A DNA stretch of 5,927 nucleotides. Source: Fen731 sp964481885 (GTDB lineage: Bacteria > Actinomycetota > Humimicrobiia > Humimicrobiales > Humimicrobiaceae). The stretch covers positions 1 through 5,927 of the forward strand of contig CAYZUS010000068.1 of NCBI GenBank assembly GCA_964481885.1. The letters run 5' to 3'. The notes beneath the pieces were generated by a model. That model saw only the letters and a program-made list of their open reading frames with translations, was not told where the DNA came from and did no database searches. Of the stretch, positions 1 to 5,914 are shown one piece after another. The number at the start of each line of letters is the position of its first letter. Within the stretch, counting starts at the first letter, position 1. The translations under genes were made by a program, and so were the position numbers.

Positions 1-75
1 GGGGGAGAGCTAGAGTGGGCTGATCAAATGACATTGCATAAAGCTTTTGAAGGGAGACGACACTTAAATGAATAA
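1..75 (+). CDS. C-terminal fragment of an unrecognised protein (partial)
   Basis: Frame 1 is open from the window edge to a TAA at 73-75 and encodes about 24 residues ending in EGRRHLNE. The other two forward frames are closed by stops within the first 21 bases. The frame overlaps the start of the HU gene by 8 bases (ATGAATAA), the same overlap seen at two later junctions of this operon, which supports it being a real gene end. The fragment is charged, with no membrane segment or motif I can name, so I assign no function. It shows that the HU gene is not the first gene of its operon and that the promoter lies outside the window. Confidence 0.6.
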   Translation, partial: GGELEWADQMTLHKAFEGRRHLNE

Positions 76-346
76 AAAAGTACTTATTGATAGGATTACT
101 GAAAGAGTTGATATAACAAAGAAGGATGTTTCTTTACTTGTTGAAGTTTGTTTTGATGAAATAGTTGAAGCCTTAAAAAAGGAAGATACAGTTAATATAG
201 TGGGATTTGGTTCTTTTGAGGTTAGACATCGATCAGCAAGAGAAGGCAGAAGTCCAGTAGACCATGACAAGATACTAATACCTCCCAGTAAATATGTAGG
301 ATTTAAGTCTGGGAGTATGTTAAAGAAAGTTGTAAAGGGTAAGTAA
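68..346 (+). CDS. HU/IHF-family DNA-binding protein
   Basis: This 92-residue protein has the usual HU length and layout: an N-terminal helical dimerisation half (residues 1-40), then the signature GFGSFEVRHRSAREGRSP at 46-63 and the C-terminal IPPSKYVGFKSG stretch. Pro63 corresponds to the proline that intercalates into DNA at the tip of the beta arm, and basic residues R53, R55, R58 and R61 line that arm. The family forms homo- or heterodimers that bend and compact DNA in the nucleoid and assist replication, recombination and regulation. Whether this is HU or one IHF subunit cannot be settled from one sequence. AAGGGAG at 50-56 is a Shine-Dalgarno sequence 11 bases before the ATG. The stop overlaps the next start by one base (TAATG), so translation is probably coupled to the following ATPase. 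Confidence 0.95.
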   Translation: MNKKVLIDRITERVDITKKDVSLLVEVCFDEIVEALKKEDTVNIVGFGSFEVRHRSAREGRSPVDHDKILIPPSKYVGFKSGSMLKKVVKGK

Positions 347-1848
347 TGGATTCGACTACCAATCTACGAGATTTAAATAAATTACTTGAGGTTTTACCTT
401 CATTTATTGTAAAGCTCATTAATGATAAATGTGCTTTAGAAAAAGTTGATGAAATCATTATGGATTATGGTAGGAATATTGAAATACGAGAAGAAAACAA
501 TAATTATAAATTTGATCATATTATCAATCTAAATGACATTAATTCAGTAGTAGATAAACTGGTTTCCTTTTCTTCTGATAATAGAGCTGGATTGGATGGA
601 ACATTGCATAGAATTTCTGCAATTAGAAATCGTCAGGATAGAATTATAGGTTTAACAATCAGGATTGGACGCGCTATATATGGTTCAGCATCTGTTATTT
701 CTGATCTTTTAGAGACCAATAAGTCAATTTTATTGCTAGGACCTCCAGGTTGCGGTAAGACCACTAAGTTGAGGGAATCGGCGAGATTATTGGCTGATAA
801 AGGCAAAAGAGTGGTAGTTGTTGATACCTCTAATGAGATAGCTGGTGAGGGAGATATTCCGCATCCAGGAATAGGTGGAGCCAGAAGAATGCAAGTTAAG
901 GATGTAGATATGCAACACAAGGTTATGATTGAAGCAGTTGAAAATCATATGCCAGAAGTTATTATTATTGACGAGATAGGTACAGAAGCTGAAGCTAAGG
1001 CAGCTAGAACAATTGCAGAAAGAGGCGTGCAATTAATTGCTACAGCTCATGGACAAACAATGAATAATTTAATTAAGAATCCTACTTTGTCCGACTTAGT
1101 TGGTGGCATTGAAACTGCTACATTAGGTGATGATGAAGCAAAGAGGAGAGGAACACAGAAGACTATTTTGGAGAGAGCCGCAAAGCCTACTTTCGATATA
1201 ATAGTTGAGATTAAAGATAGAGAAACCTTACATTGTTATAAAGATGTCTCTTTAGTTGTTGATTCTATTTTACGAACAAGACCTATTTCGCCAGAAATAA
1301 GAATTATTAAAGAAGAAGGTGCTAATGTAAGTTTTAAGATTGAGCAAACTGTTCAAGTTATTGAATCTGAAAACACTGAGGGGAATAAATCAGTTAATTT
1401 TTTTATTTTTTCAATCAATAGGGCTAATTTTGAATTGGCACTGGATTCTTTAGGCTTAGCTGGATTAATTGTAAGTAAGCCTGAAGAAGCTGATGTTATC
1501 CTGACTACCAAGTCAAGTTTAAGGAGAAGTTCAGCTATTGAAAAATATGGCAGAACACATAAGATTCCAATCCACACTGTTAAGTCATCGACATTTCCTC
1601 AATTAACTAAGTTTTTGAGATTTTATTTTAGAATAGAAGATTCTGCGGAAACAGAAGCAGCTGAAGATGTTGTTTTTTCAGCTATTAAGAAATATAAAAA
1701 GACATCAACACCAATTGAGTTGCCTGTTGCTAATTCTTATGTAAGAAGATTTCAACATCAACTAATTTTTGCACAAGGATTTATAAGTCAAAGTGTCGGT
1801 AAAGAACCAACGAGGAGAGTGAAAATATATGGCAAAAAAGAATTTTGA
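346..1848 (+). CDS. Ycf45/SpoIIIAA-type AAA ATPase with C-terminal R3H domain
   Basis: A 500-residue P-loop ATPase. The N-terminal part (about 11-110) contains the LLEVLPSF and MDYGR stretches typical of this family. The ATPase core spans about 115-300, with Walker A GPPGCGKTT at 132-140, the family-specific DTSNEIAGEGDIPHPGIGGA stretch at 160-179, Walker B EVIIIDE at 204-210 and TAHG at 233-236. After a variable linker and a small alpha/beta segment (about 350-430), residues 460-495 form an R3H domain with R467-x3-H471 and SVGKEPTRRVKIY at 483-495; such domains bind single-stranded nucleic acid. The ATPase core resembles Bacillus SpoIIIAA, a sporulation-channel ATPase, but the R3H tail and length match the plastid/cyanobacterial Ycf45 type, whose role is unknown. 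Its place between HU and tmk-holB points to nucleic-acid metabolism (inference). It overlaps HU by 1 base and tmk by 20. Confidence 0.9.
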   Translation: MDSTTNLRDLNKLLEVLPSFIVKLINDKCALEKVDEIIMDYGRNIEIREENNNYKFDHIINLNDINSVVDKLVSFSSDNRAGLDGTLHRISAIRNRQDRIIGLTIRIGRAIYGSASVISDLLETNKSILLLGPPGCGKTTKLRESARLLADKGKRVVVVDTSNEIAGEGDIPHPGIGGARRMQVKDVDMQHKVMIEAVENHMPEVIIIDEIGTEAEAKAARTIAERGVQLIATAHGQTMNNLIKNPTLSDLVGGIETATLGDDEAKRRGTQKTILERAAKPTFDIIVEIKDRETLHCYKDVSLVVDSILRTRPISPEIRIIKEEGANVSFKIEQTVQVIESENTEGNKSVNFFIFSINRANFELALDSLGLAGLIVSKPEEADVILTTKSSLRRSSAIEKYGRTHKIPIHTVKSSTFPQLTKFLRFYFRIEDSAETEAAEDVVFSAIKKYKKTSTPIELPVANSYVRRFQHQLIFAQGFISQSVGKEPTRRVKIYGKKEF

Positions 1849-2467
1849 AGGACATTTTATAACTTTTGAAGGTCCAGAGGGTGGTGGTAAATCTACCCAA
1901 ATTAATAAATTAGCTGAATATTTAAAAAGCAAAGGTAAAAACGTTTTAGTAACTAGAGAGCCAGGAGGCACTAAGCTTGGTGGTCAAATAAGGGGAATGA
2001 TTTTAAGTACTTATGATATTTCTATAGGAGACAGAACAGAGCTATTGTTATTTCAAGCCGATAGAGCTCAACATATTAAAGAAATCGTTTTGCCTGCGTT
2101 AGAAAAAGGTTATTTTGTTTTATGTGATAGATTTGTAGATTCCACAATAGCATATCAGGTAGGAGGTAGAGGATTTCCTCGTGAGCTCATTAATTATTTG
2201 AATGACTTTTCTTCTTACGAATTAAAGCCAGAGATTACTATTCTTCTTGATGTAGATTATGAGGTTGGTATAAAGAGAGCTACTAAAATAGCAAGTGACA
2301 GATTCGAAAATGAAAGTGCAGCGTTCCATGCACTTATTAGAAAAACATATCTTGAGATTCAAAAGGTTGAGCCAGAAAGAATGAAGATGATTAATACTAC
2401 AAATACAACCTTAGAATATGTTAATGAACAGATAATAAAGGTAATAAATGAAAAATATTCTTTATAA
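1829..2467 (+). CDS. tmk: Thymidylate kinase
   Basis: Thymidylate kinase phosphorylates dTMP to dTDP with ATP, an essential cytoplasmic step toward dTTP. The 212-residue length is normal. Visible motifs are the P-loop FEGPEGGGKST at 13-23 (K21 binds phosphate), TREPGGT at 42-48 (dTMP contacts), the CDRFVDST segment at 99-106 containing the DR[YFH] signature (D100-R101-F102), and a lid with basic residues around 149-158 (KRATKIASDR). The P-loop has no arginine and basic residues sit in the lid, as in the E. coli-type enzymes rather than the human type. The start overlaps the ATPase gene by 20 bases; GAGGAGAG at 1812-1819 is a good ribosome-binding site, and the next Met is well past the P-loop. 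Adjacency to holB and ricT matches the tmk-holB-yaaT cluster known from Bacillus. Confidence 0.97.
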   Translation: MAKKNFEGHFITFEGPEGGGKSTQINKLAEYLKSKGKNVLVTREPGGTKLGGQIRGMILSTYDISIGDRTELLLFQADRAQHIKEIVLPALEKGYFVLCDRFVDSTIAYQVGGRGFPRELINYLNDFSSYELKPEITILLDVDYEVGIKRATKIASDRFENESAAFHALIRKTYLEIQKVEPERMKMINTTNTTLEYVNEQIIKVINEKYSL

Positions 2468-3284
2468 GAATGTTTCTATTAATCAGAGAGTTATGCAAAT
2501 GATTGATAACTCTGTTGAAAATAGCAAGGTTTTCCCTAGCTATGTTTTTGCGGGGAGTAATCGAAATGCGAAGCTTGAGATGGCTAAGTATTTTGCTTCT
2601 ATATTAAACTGTTCAAACTCAGATAAGCCATGTGGTAGTTGTGGTAATTGTAAGGCTATTAATGAAGGAAAGTTTCATTCTTTTAAATTTATTTCTAAAG
2701 ATAATGATACTGACAATGATAAAAAGAAAAAAAGCATTTCAGTTGATGACATAAGGGAATTAAGAATGGATATTCTTAATGGTTTGTATCAAGGACATTT
2801 GTTAGTGTATATTGATCATGCAGAAGATCTTACTCCTGTTGCTTTAAACGGTTTATTAAAGATATTAGAAGATATTCCTAGTAATGTTTTGTTTGTATTT
2901 GATGTGGCTAATCAATATTCTGTATTACCAACAATTAGGTCTAGATCACAGATGATAATTTTTGGTCTGGTGGAAGAAATGGATATGAGTCAAGAATTAA
3001 CTGAGTTTATTTCGGTGGACAAATTCAATGATTTTATAGAGAATAATAGTGTTCAAGAATTACTTTTATATATTGAAGCAAATAAATTTGATAGAGCTGA
3101 AGTAAAAGCTTTTTTAATTAAACTGGAGGCTTATTATATTGAAGAATTTAAGAGTTCTTACTTAAATAAATTCTTGCATTTGTCTGGTATTGTAAGAAAA
3201 TACCACTTGTACCTTAATAGACCAGTTAGTGTAGTGAATAATTTGTTGTTAATGTTTTTAGAGATAAAGGAATATCATGGATAG
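2448..3284 (+). CDS. holB: DNA polymerase III delta-prime subunit (clamp-loader AAA+ protein)
   Basis: A 278-residue AAA+ protein of the clamp loader, which opens the beta sliding clamp and places it on primed DNA. The four-cysteine zinc module of bacterial clamp-loader subunits is present (C55, C62, C65, C68 in CSNSDKPCGSCGNC). A Walker-B-like LLVYIDHAEDL lies at 118-128, followed by LNGLLKILEDIP at 133-144, highly typical of delta-prime/gamma proteins, and the sensor-1 region IRSRSQ at 163-168. The Walker A position reads AGSNRNAK (35-42) and lacks the glycines of GxxGxGK, so ATP binding is doubtful, as expected for a delta-prime rather than a gamma/tau subunit. The SRC motif is SRS here. 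A lysine/aspartate-rich loop at 84-95 looks like a species-specific insertion. It overlaps tmk by 20 bases and ricT by 8; AAAGGT at 2437-2442 is a likely ribosome-binding site. Confidence 0.9.
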   Translation: MKNILYKNVSINQRVMQMIDNSVENSKVFPSYVFAGSNRNAKLEMAKYFASILNCSNSDKPCGSCGNCKAINEGKFHSFKFISKDNDTDNDKKKKSISVDDIRELRMDILNGLYQGHLLVYIDHAEDLTPVALNGLLKILEDIPSNVLFVFDVANQYSVLPTIRSRSQMIIFGLVEEMDMSQELTEFISVDKFNDFIENNSVQELLLYIEANKFDRAEVKAFLIKLEAYYIEEFKSSYLNKFLHLSGIVRKYHLYLNRPVSVVNNLLLMFLEIKEYHG

Positions 3285-4035
3285 TATACAAGAGAATAAT
3301 GACAATAAGGAAAAGGAAAATAAACACAGCGAAGGAAGTATTTATTTCGGTGTTAAGTTCCGTTTCTTTGATAAGGTTTATCCAATTCAGAAGATTCAAA
3401 TACCTGTTATTTTGGGGCAAAAGGTTGTCGTAGAGACAAACAGAGGTCATGAATTTGGTGAAATAACTCTTAGGAAAGAGCTACCTAATATGAAGCCTGC
3501 GTTTAAGTCAGAGATTATTGTTAAAAGAATTGTTAGAACAGCTACACCTGAAGATTTTGAGGTGTATAGTAAGTTAACTGAAGATGAAACAGAAGCTTTT
3601 ATTCAATGTATTAAGAAAAAACATCAACATAATATAAGTGTTAAGTTTTTTAAAGTTGAAAAGATATTTGATGGTTATAGATATATTTTTTATTATAAAA
3701 GAGAAGATGACAACAAAAAAGATAAACATAATAAAGTTAAAAAGAATAATTTTCAGCCTTTTACCTTAGATTTATCTCAACATTTAAATGCGAAAGTAGA
3801 ATTAAGGGAAGTTGGAAGCAGAGGAGAAGCAAAACTATTTGGTGGTGTTGGAGACTGTGGGAAAACTTTGTGTTGCGTTGATTGGAATAAAGGATCAGCT
3901 GTTACTGTTAAAATGGCCAAAGAACAAGGTCTTTCGATTAATATTCCAAAACTATCAGGATGTTGTGGGCGTTTGAAGTGTTGCTTATCTTATGAGTTAG
4001 AAAACTATCAGGATGGTTCTTTTATCCATGGATGA
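3277..4035 (+). CDS. ricT: RicT/YaaT family PSP1-domain protein
   Basis: This 252-residue protein has the PSP1 domain and the cysteine signature of RicT (YaaT): GDCGKTLCC at 192-200, VKMAKEQGLSINIPKLSGCC at 211-230 and GRLKCCLSYE at 231-240. Seven cysteines (194, 199, 200, 229, 230, 235, 236) fall in this part. In Bacillus, RicT with RicA and RicF forms the Fe-S-containing Y-complex that aids RNase Y-dependent mRNA maturation; neither partner is in this window, so the role here is inferred. The first 18 residues are charged and probably disordered. Residues 141-158 are a Lys/Asp/Asn-rich insertion where typical members carry an RVDFR-like motif, and VGSRGEA (179-185) has Gly where homologues usually have Asp. 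The start overlaps holB by 8 bases (ATGGATAG), preceded by AAAGGA at 3266-3271. Position after holB is conserved in other phyla. Confidence 0.92.
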   Translation: MDSIQENNDNKEKENKHSEGSIYFGVKFRFFDKVYPIQKIQIPVILGQKVVVETNRGHEFGEITLRKELPNMKPAFKSEIIVKRIVRTATPEDFEVYSKLTEDETEAFIQCIKKKHQHNISVKFFKVEKIFDGYRYIFYYKREDDNKKDKHNKVKKNNFQPFTLDLSQHLNAKVELREVGSRGEAKLFGGVGDCGKTLCCVDWNKGSAVTVKMAKEQGLSINIPKLSGCCGRLKCCLSYELENYQDGSFIHG

Positions 4036-4360
4036 TTGCATATTCTGTAAAATCATTAATGGAAATATTCCGACAAAGATTATATATAAGAACAGTAAGG
4101 TAATAGCCTTTATGGATGTTAATCCTGTTGCTCCATTTCATTGTTTAGTAGTGCCGATTGAACATTGTCAGTCAATTCTGACAATTGATTCTGGAGTTAT
4201 GGCAGATGTTGCTACAGCAATTAAGGTTATTGTTGCAGAAAATAATTTAGAAGATGGGTTCAGAATAGTTAATAATTGTGGTAAATATGGCCAACAGACT
4301 GTTGATCATGTTCATTTCCACTTAATGGGGAAGCGTCAGTTTAGTTGGCCACCCGGATAA
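4028..4360 (+). CDS. HIT-family (HinT-like) nucleotide hydrolase
   Basis: HIT proteins of this class hydrolyse purine nucleoside phosphoramidates or related AMP conjugates, with the middle-triad histidine as nucleophile; the substrate here is unknown. From the ATG at 4028 the protein is 110 residues and begins MDDCIFCKIINGNIP, the standard family N terminus. The triad is HVHFH at 94-98 (H94, H96, H98) in a QQTVDHVHFHLMG context, and the tail RQFSWPPG is the canonical C terminus. C4, C7, H46 and H94 match the zinc ligands of zinc-type HIT proteins such as Bacillus Hit (inference by motif position). An upstream in-frame ATG at 4013 would add five residues but has no spaced ribosome-binding site. 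The 4028 start gives an 8-base overlap with ricT (ATGGATGA) and an AGGATGG at 4010-4016. It is the last gene of the first overlapping run. Confidence 0.95.
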   Translation: MDDCIFCKIINGNIPTKIIYKNSKVIAFMDVNPVAPFHCLVVPIEHCQSILTIDSGVMADVATAIKVIVAENNLEDGFRIVNNCGKYGQQTVDHVHFHLMGKRQFSWPPG

Positions 4361-4367
4361 TATATCG

Positions 4368-4381
4368 TAGTTAATAGTTAA
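4368..4381. repeat. Tandem 7-base direct repeat TAGTTAA x2
   Basis: Two perfect, adjacent copies of TAGTTAA lie 8 bases after the HIT stop, and a one-base variant (TAGTTTAA) recurs at 4410-4417 just before the TATAAT box. Such repeats upstream of a promoter can be regulator sites, but in AT-rich DNA they also arise by chance. Confidence 0.35.
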
Positions 4382-4395
4382 ATCATAAGTAGAGT

Positions 4396-4424
4396 TTTTT
4401 AATAAAATATAGTTTAATTATAAT
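4396..4424 (+). promoter_or_regulatory. Probable promoter of the rpsU-lptF/G unit
   Basis: A perfect TATAAT (-10) sits at 4419-4424 in the only internal gap of more than 100 bases. At the 17-base spacing the -35 is only TTTTTA (4396-4401), matching TTGACA at three of six positions, so the -35 is weak. A start near 4431 would give a leader of about 35 bases carrying the strong ribosome-binding site. I see no clear intrinsic terminator between the HIT gene and this site, so read-through from upstream is possible. Confidence 0.5.
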
Positions 4425-4450
4425 ATACAGATTTTGATAAGATTAGGATT

Positions 4451-4458
4451 GGAGGTGA
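4451..4458 (+). promoter_or_regulatory. Strong Shine-Dalgarno for rpsU (fixes the GTG start)
   Basis: GGAGGTGA is close to a full complement of the 16S rRNA 3' end and ends 7 bases before GTG at 4466. It is the strongest ribosome-binding site in the window. It settles the GTG as the start codon, since the resulting protein begins exactly as bS21 should. Confidence 0.85.
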
Positions 4459-4465
4459 AGATATC

Positions 4466-4663
4466 GTGGCAGAATTCAAAAGAAACCCTGATGAACCAAT
4501 TGAGAAGGTTCTTAGAAAATTTAAACGTAAAGTTAAAGAAGAAGGAATATTGCTCGAGCTAAAGAGTAGAGAGTTTTTTGAAAAACCTTCTATTGTTAAA
4601 AAGAGAAATAAAAAATCCGCTGTTAGAAGAAACAAAACTCAACAGGCGAAGGATAATTGGTAA
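4466..4663 (+). CDS. rpsU: 30S ribosomal protein bS21
   Basis: This 65-residue, strongly basic protein matches bS21: EPIEKVLRKFKRKVKEEGIL (10-29) is the family signature and REFFEKPS (35-42) follows it, with a lysine/arginine-rich tail that contacts RNA. bS21 is a late-assembling small-subunit protein on the 30S platform near the anti-Shine-Dalgarno region and helps initiation. The start is GTG, set by the GGAGGTGA just upstream. Unlike the preceding genes it has its own promoter-like gap, so it probably heads a new unit. The permease gene begins 4 bases after its stop, an odd pairing with no obvious functional link beyond shared transcription. The family is absent from many Gram-positive actinobacteria and some other groups, so its presence mildly narrows the taxonomy. 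Confidence 0.94.
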   Translation: MAEFKRNPDEPIEKVLRKFKRKVKEEGILLELKSREFFEKPSIVKKRNKKSAVRRNKTQQAKDNW

Positions 4664-4667
4664 TATA

Positions 4668-5762
4668 ATGTTTAAAATCATAGACCGTTACTTTTTGAAG
4701 GAGTTAATGCTTCCTTTTTTGGTAGCGGTTTTTGCTTTAGTTATCATCGGGTTAGCGGATGTTCTATTTTCTTTAATGGAATACGTAATAAATAGAGGTA
4801 TAAGCCCTAATGTAGTTTTTAAGATTCTCCTATATAAAATCCCAGCAATCGTTGTTTTGTTCTTACCAATTGCATCTCTTTTTTCTGTAATGTTGGTCAT
4901 GTTCAGAATGATAAACGATAATGAGATAGCAATTTATTGGACCTCCGGAATTATTTATGAGAGGGTTTTGGCTCCATTTTTTGTCTTTGCGTTGATGATA
5001 GTTGTTACTTCTTTTGTTCTTAGTGAATATGTTTCACCAGTTACTAATTATAAATCAAATACTCTAATTCATCGTCTTATCTTAAAAGAAAGTATACCAA
5101 CTATAGAAGAAAATGTTTTTTTTAAAGATACAGATGAGAAATATGTATACGTTAAGAAAATAAATAAAACAAGCAATCAGATGCAAGATATTATGATTTA
5201 TGACCTAAGTTTTAGGGCTCCTAGAGTAATTACTGCTAAAAGTGCTTTATGGAGTGATAGTCACTGGCAACTTAAACAAGGGAAAATGTATAATTTTGAA
5301 GAAGATGGGTTCTTGAGTTTAGAGGCTGGATTTGATGATCTTAAAATTAAAGTAAATTATGATTTAGATAATAATTATATGAAGTTAAAAAATCCTAAAG
5401 AAATGAGTGCATCTCAGATTAAACAAAGGGTAGTCTTATTGAAAAATGCGGGACTTGATCCTAAGGGTATGTTAGTGGAATATTATTTAAAGTTTTCTTC
5501 TTCTGTAGCCAATTTAGTTTTTGCTATGCTTGGCATTGTTTTCGTTTTGATTTTTGTAAAATCATCAAAGGATGTTTGGGGTATAATCTTGTCTATTGCT
5601 TCTGCATTATTTAGTATTTCTTTTTTCTTTTTCTTGTCAGCGTATACTAGAGCAATGGGACTTGGAGGATTCTTTAAACCATTCTGGGCTGCTTGGATGC
5701 CTGTGTTTTGTTTTCTTTGTTTACTGCTGATATTTTGGGCGTTTAGAAGAAGATCATATTAG
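4668..5762 (+). CDS. LptF/LptG-family (YjgP/YjgQ) lipopolysaccharide export permease
   Basis: LptF and LptG are the inner-membrane subunits of the LptB2FG transporter, which extracts lipopolysaccharide from the inner membrane and feeds it to the LptC/A/D bridge. From ATG 4668 the protein is 364 residues, the family's usual length. It starts with DRYFLKEL (6-13), has three hydrophobic segments (about 14-36, 56-80, 100-120), a soluble periplasmic domain expected to be a beta-jellyroll (about 122-270), then three more segments (about 277-297, 302-326, 338-358). The cytoplasmic NDNEIAIYWTSGI (83-95) between segments 2 and 3 and AAWMP (341-345) in the last segment are family hallmarks. Assignment to LptF or LptG specifically is not secure, and no partner is visible. 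An in-frame ATG at 4578 would add 30 charged residues inside rpsU and is rejected. AAGGA at 4649-4653 is a distant ribosome-binding site. The gene implies an outer membrane. Confidence 0.92.
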   Translation: MFKIIDRYFLKELMLPFLVAVFALVIIGLADVLFSLMEYVINRGISPNVVFKILLYKIPAIVVLFLPIASLFSVMLVMFRMINDNEIAIYWTSGIIYERVLAPFFVFALMIVVTSFVLSEYVSPVTNYKSNTLIHRLILKESIPTIEENVFFKDTDEKYVYVKKINKTSNQMQDIMIYDLSFRAPRVITAKSALWSDSHWQLKQGKMYNFEEDGFLSLEAGFDDLKIKVNYDLDNNYMKLKNPKEMSASQIKQRVVLLKNAGLDPKGMLVEYYLKFSSSVANLVFAMLGIVFVLIFVKSSKDVWGIILSIASALFSISFFFFLSAYTRAMGLGGFFKPFWAAWMPVFCFLCLLLIFWAFRRRSY

Positions 5763-5790
5763 CTTTAATTAGTATGTATAATTAGGCAAT

Positions 5791-5833
5791 AAAACAATTA
5801 ACATTCTTTGTAATAAATGTTATGATTGTTTTT
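5791..5833 (+). terminator. Probable intrinsic terminator after the permease gene
   Basis: Bases 5791-5805 (AAAACAATTAACATT) pair fully with 5816-5822 plus 5825-5832, interrupted only by a 2-base TG bulge at 5823-5824, giving a 15-pair AT-rich stem with a 10-base loop (5806-5815). The arm ends in a run of five T (5829-5833). It lies 28 bases past the permease stop. The A-run on the left arm makes it symmetric, so it could also stop transcription from the right. The stem is poor in G-C pairs, which weakens the call. Confidence 0.55.
5798..5826 (+). promoter_or_regulatory. Candidate sigma-70-type promoter at the right edge
   Basis: TTAACA (5798-5803, five of six matches to TTGACA) and TATGAT (5821-5826, five of six to TATAAT) are separated by exactly 17 bases. 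Initiation would fall near 5833, just before a more G+C-rich foldable stretch. It shares its bases with the hairpin called as a terminator, so one or both readings may hold. A second TATAAT at 5777-5782 has no convincing -35. Confidence 0.4.
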
Positions 5834-5914
5834 AATTAAGCGTATCGCCCGACCGTGTTGGTGATGTTTTCTGAGAGATGAGCCAACATAAAAAATACGG
5901 GAGCTGTACTCAAA
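5834..5914 (+). ncRNA. Candidate structured RNA or mRNA leader (unidentified)
   Basis: This stretch is visibly richer in G+C than the surrounding intergenic DNA and can fold. TGTTGG (5856-5861) pairs with CCAACA (5883-5888) and is enclosed by CGTAT (5841-5845) with ATACG (5895-5899). An alternative CCCG (5848-5851) with CGGG (5898-5901) excludes the outer stem. It follows a promoter-like sequence. GGGAG (5899-5903) and ATG (5915-5917) at its end could be the start of a gene running off the window, making this a leader. It did not match any RNA family I could recall, including 6S, tmRNA, SRP, RNase P and common riboswitches. Confidence 0.25.

Noticed and set aside
633..1032. Open frames on the minus strand across the R3H ATPase gene
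   Set aside because: They lie opposite a clear protein gene, have no ribosome-binding site or recognisable motif, and their composition is what an antisense reading of the ATPase core gives.
4013..4027. Earlier start of the HIT gene at ATG 4013
   Set aside because: The purine-rich AGG touches this ATG, leaving no spacing, and HIT proteins typically begin close to DCIFCKI as the 4028 start gives.
4344..4349. TGGCCA palindrome near the end of the HIT gene as a regulatory site
   Set aside because: It is six bases, lies inside the codons of the conserved SWPPG tail, and needs no other explanation.
4578..4667. N-terminal extension of the permease from ATG 4578
   Set aside because: It overlaps rpsU out of frame and adds 30 charged residues absent from the family; ATG 4668 gives the standard start before DRYFLKEL.
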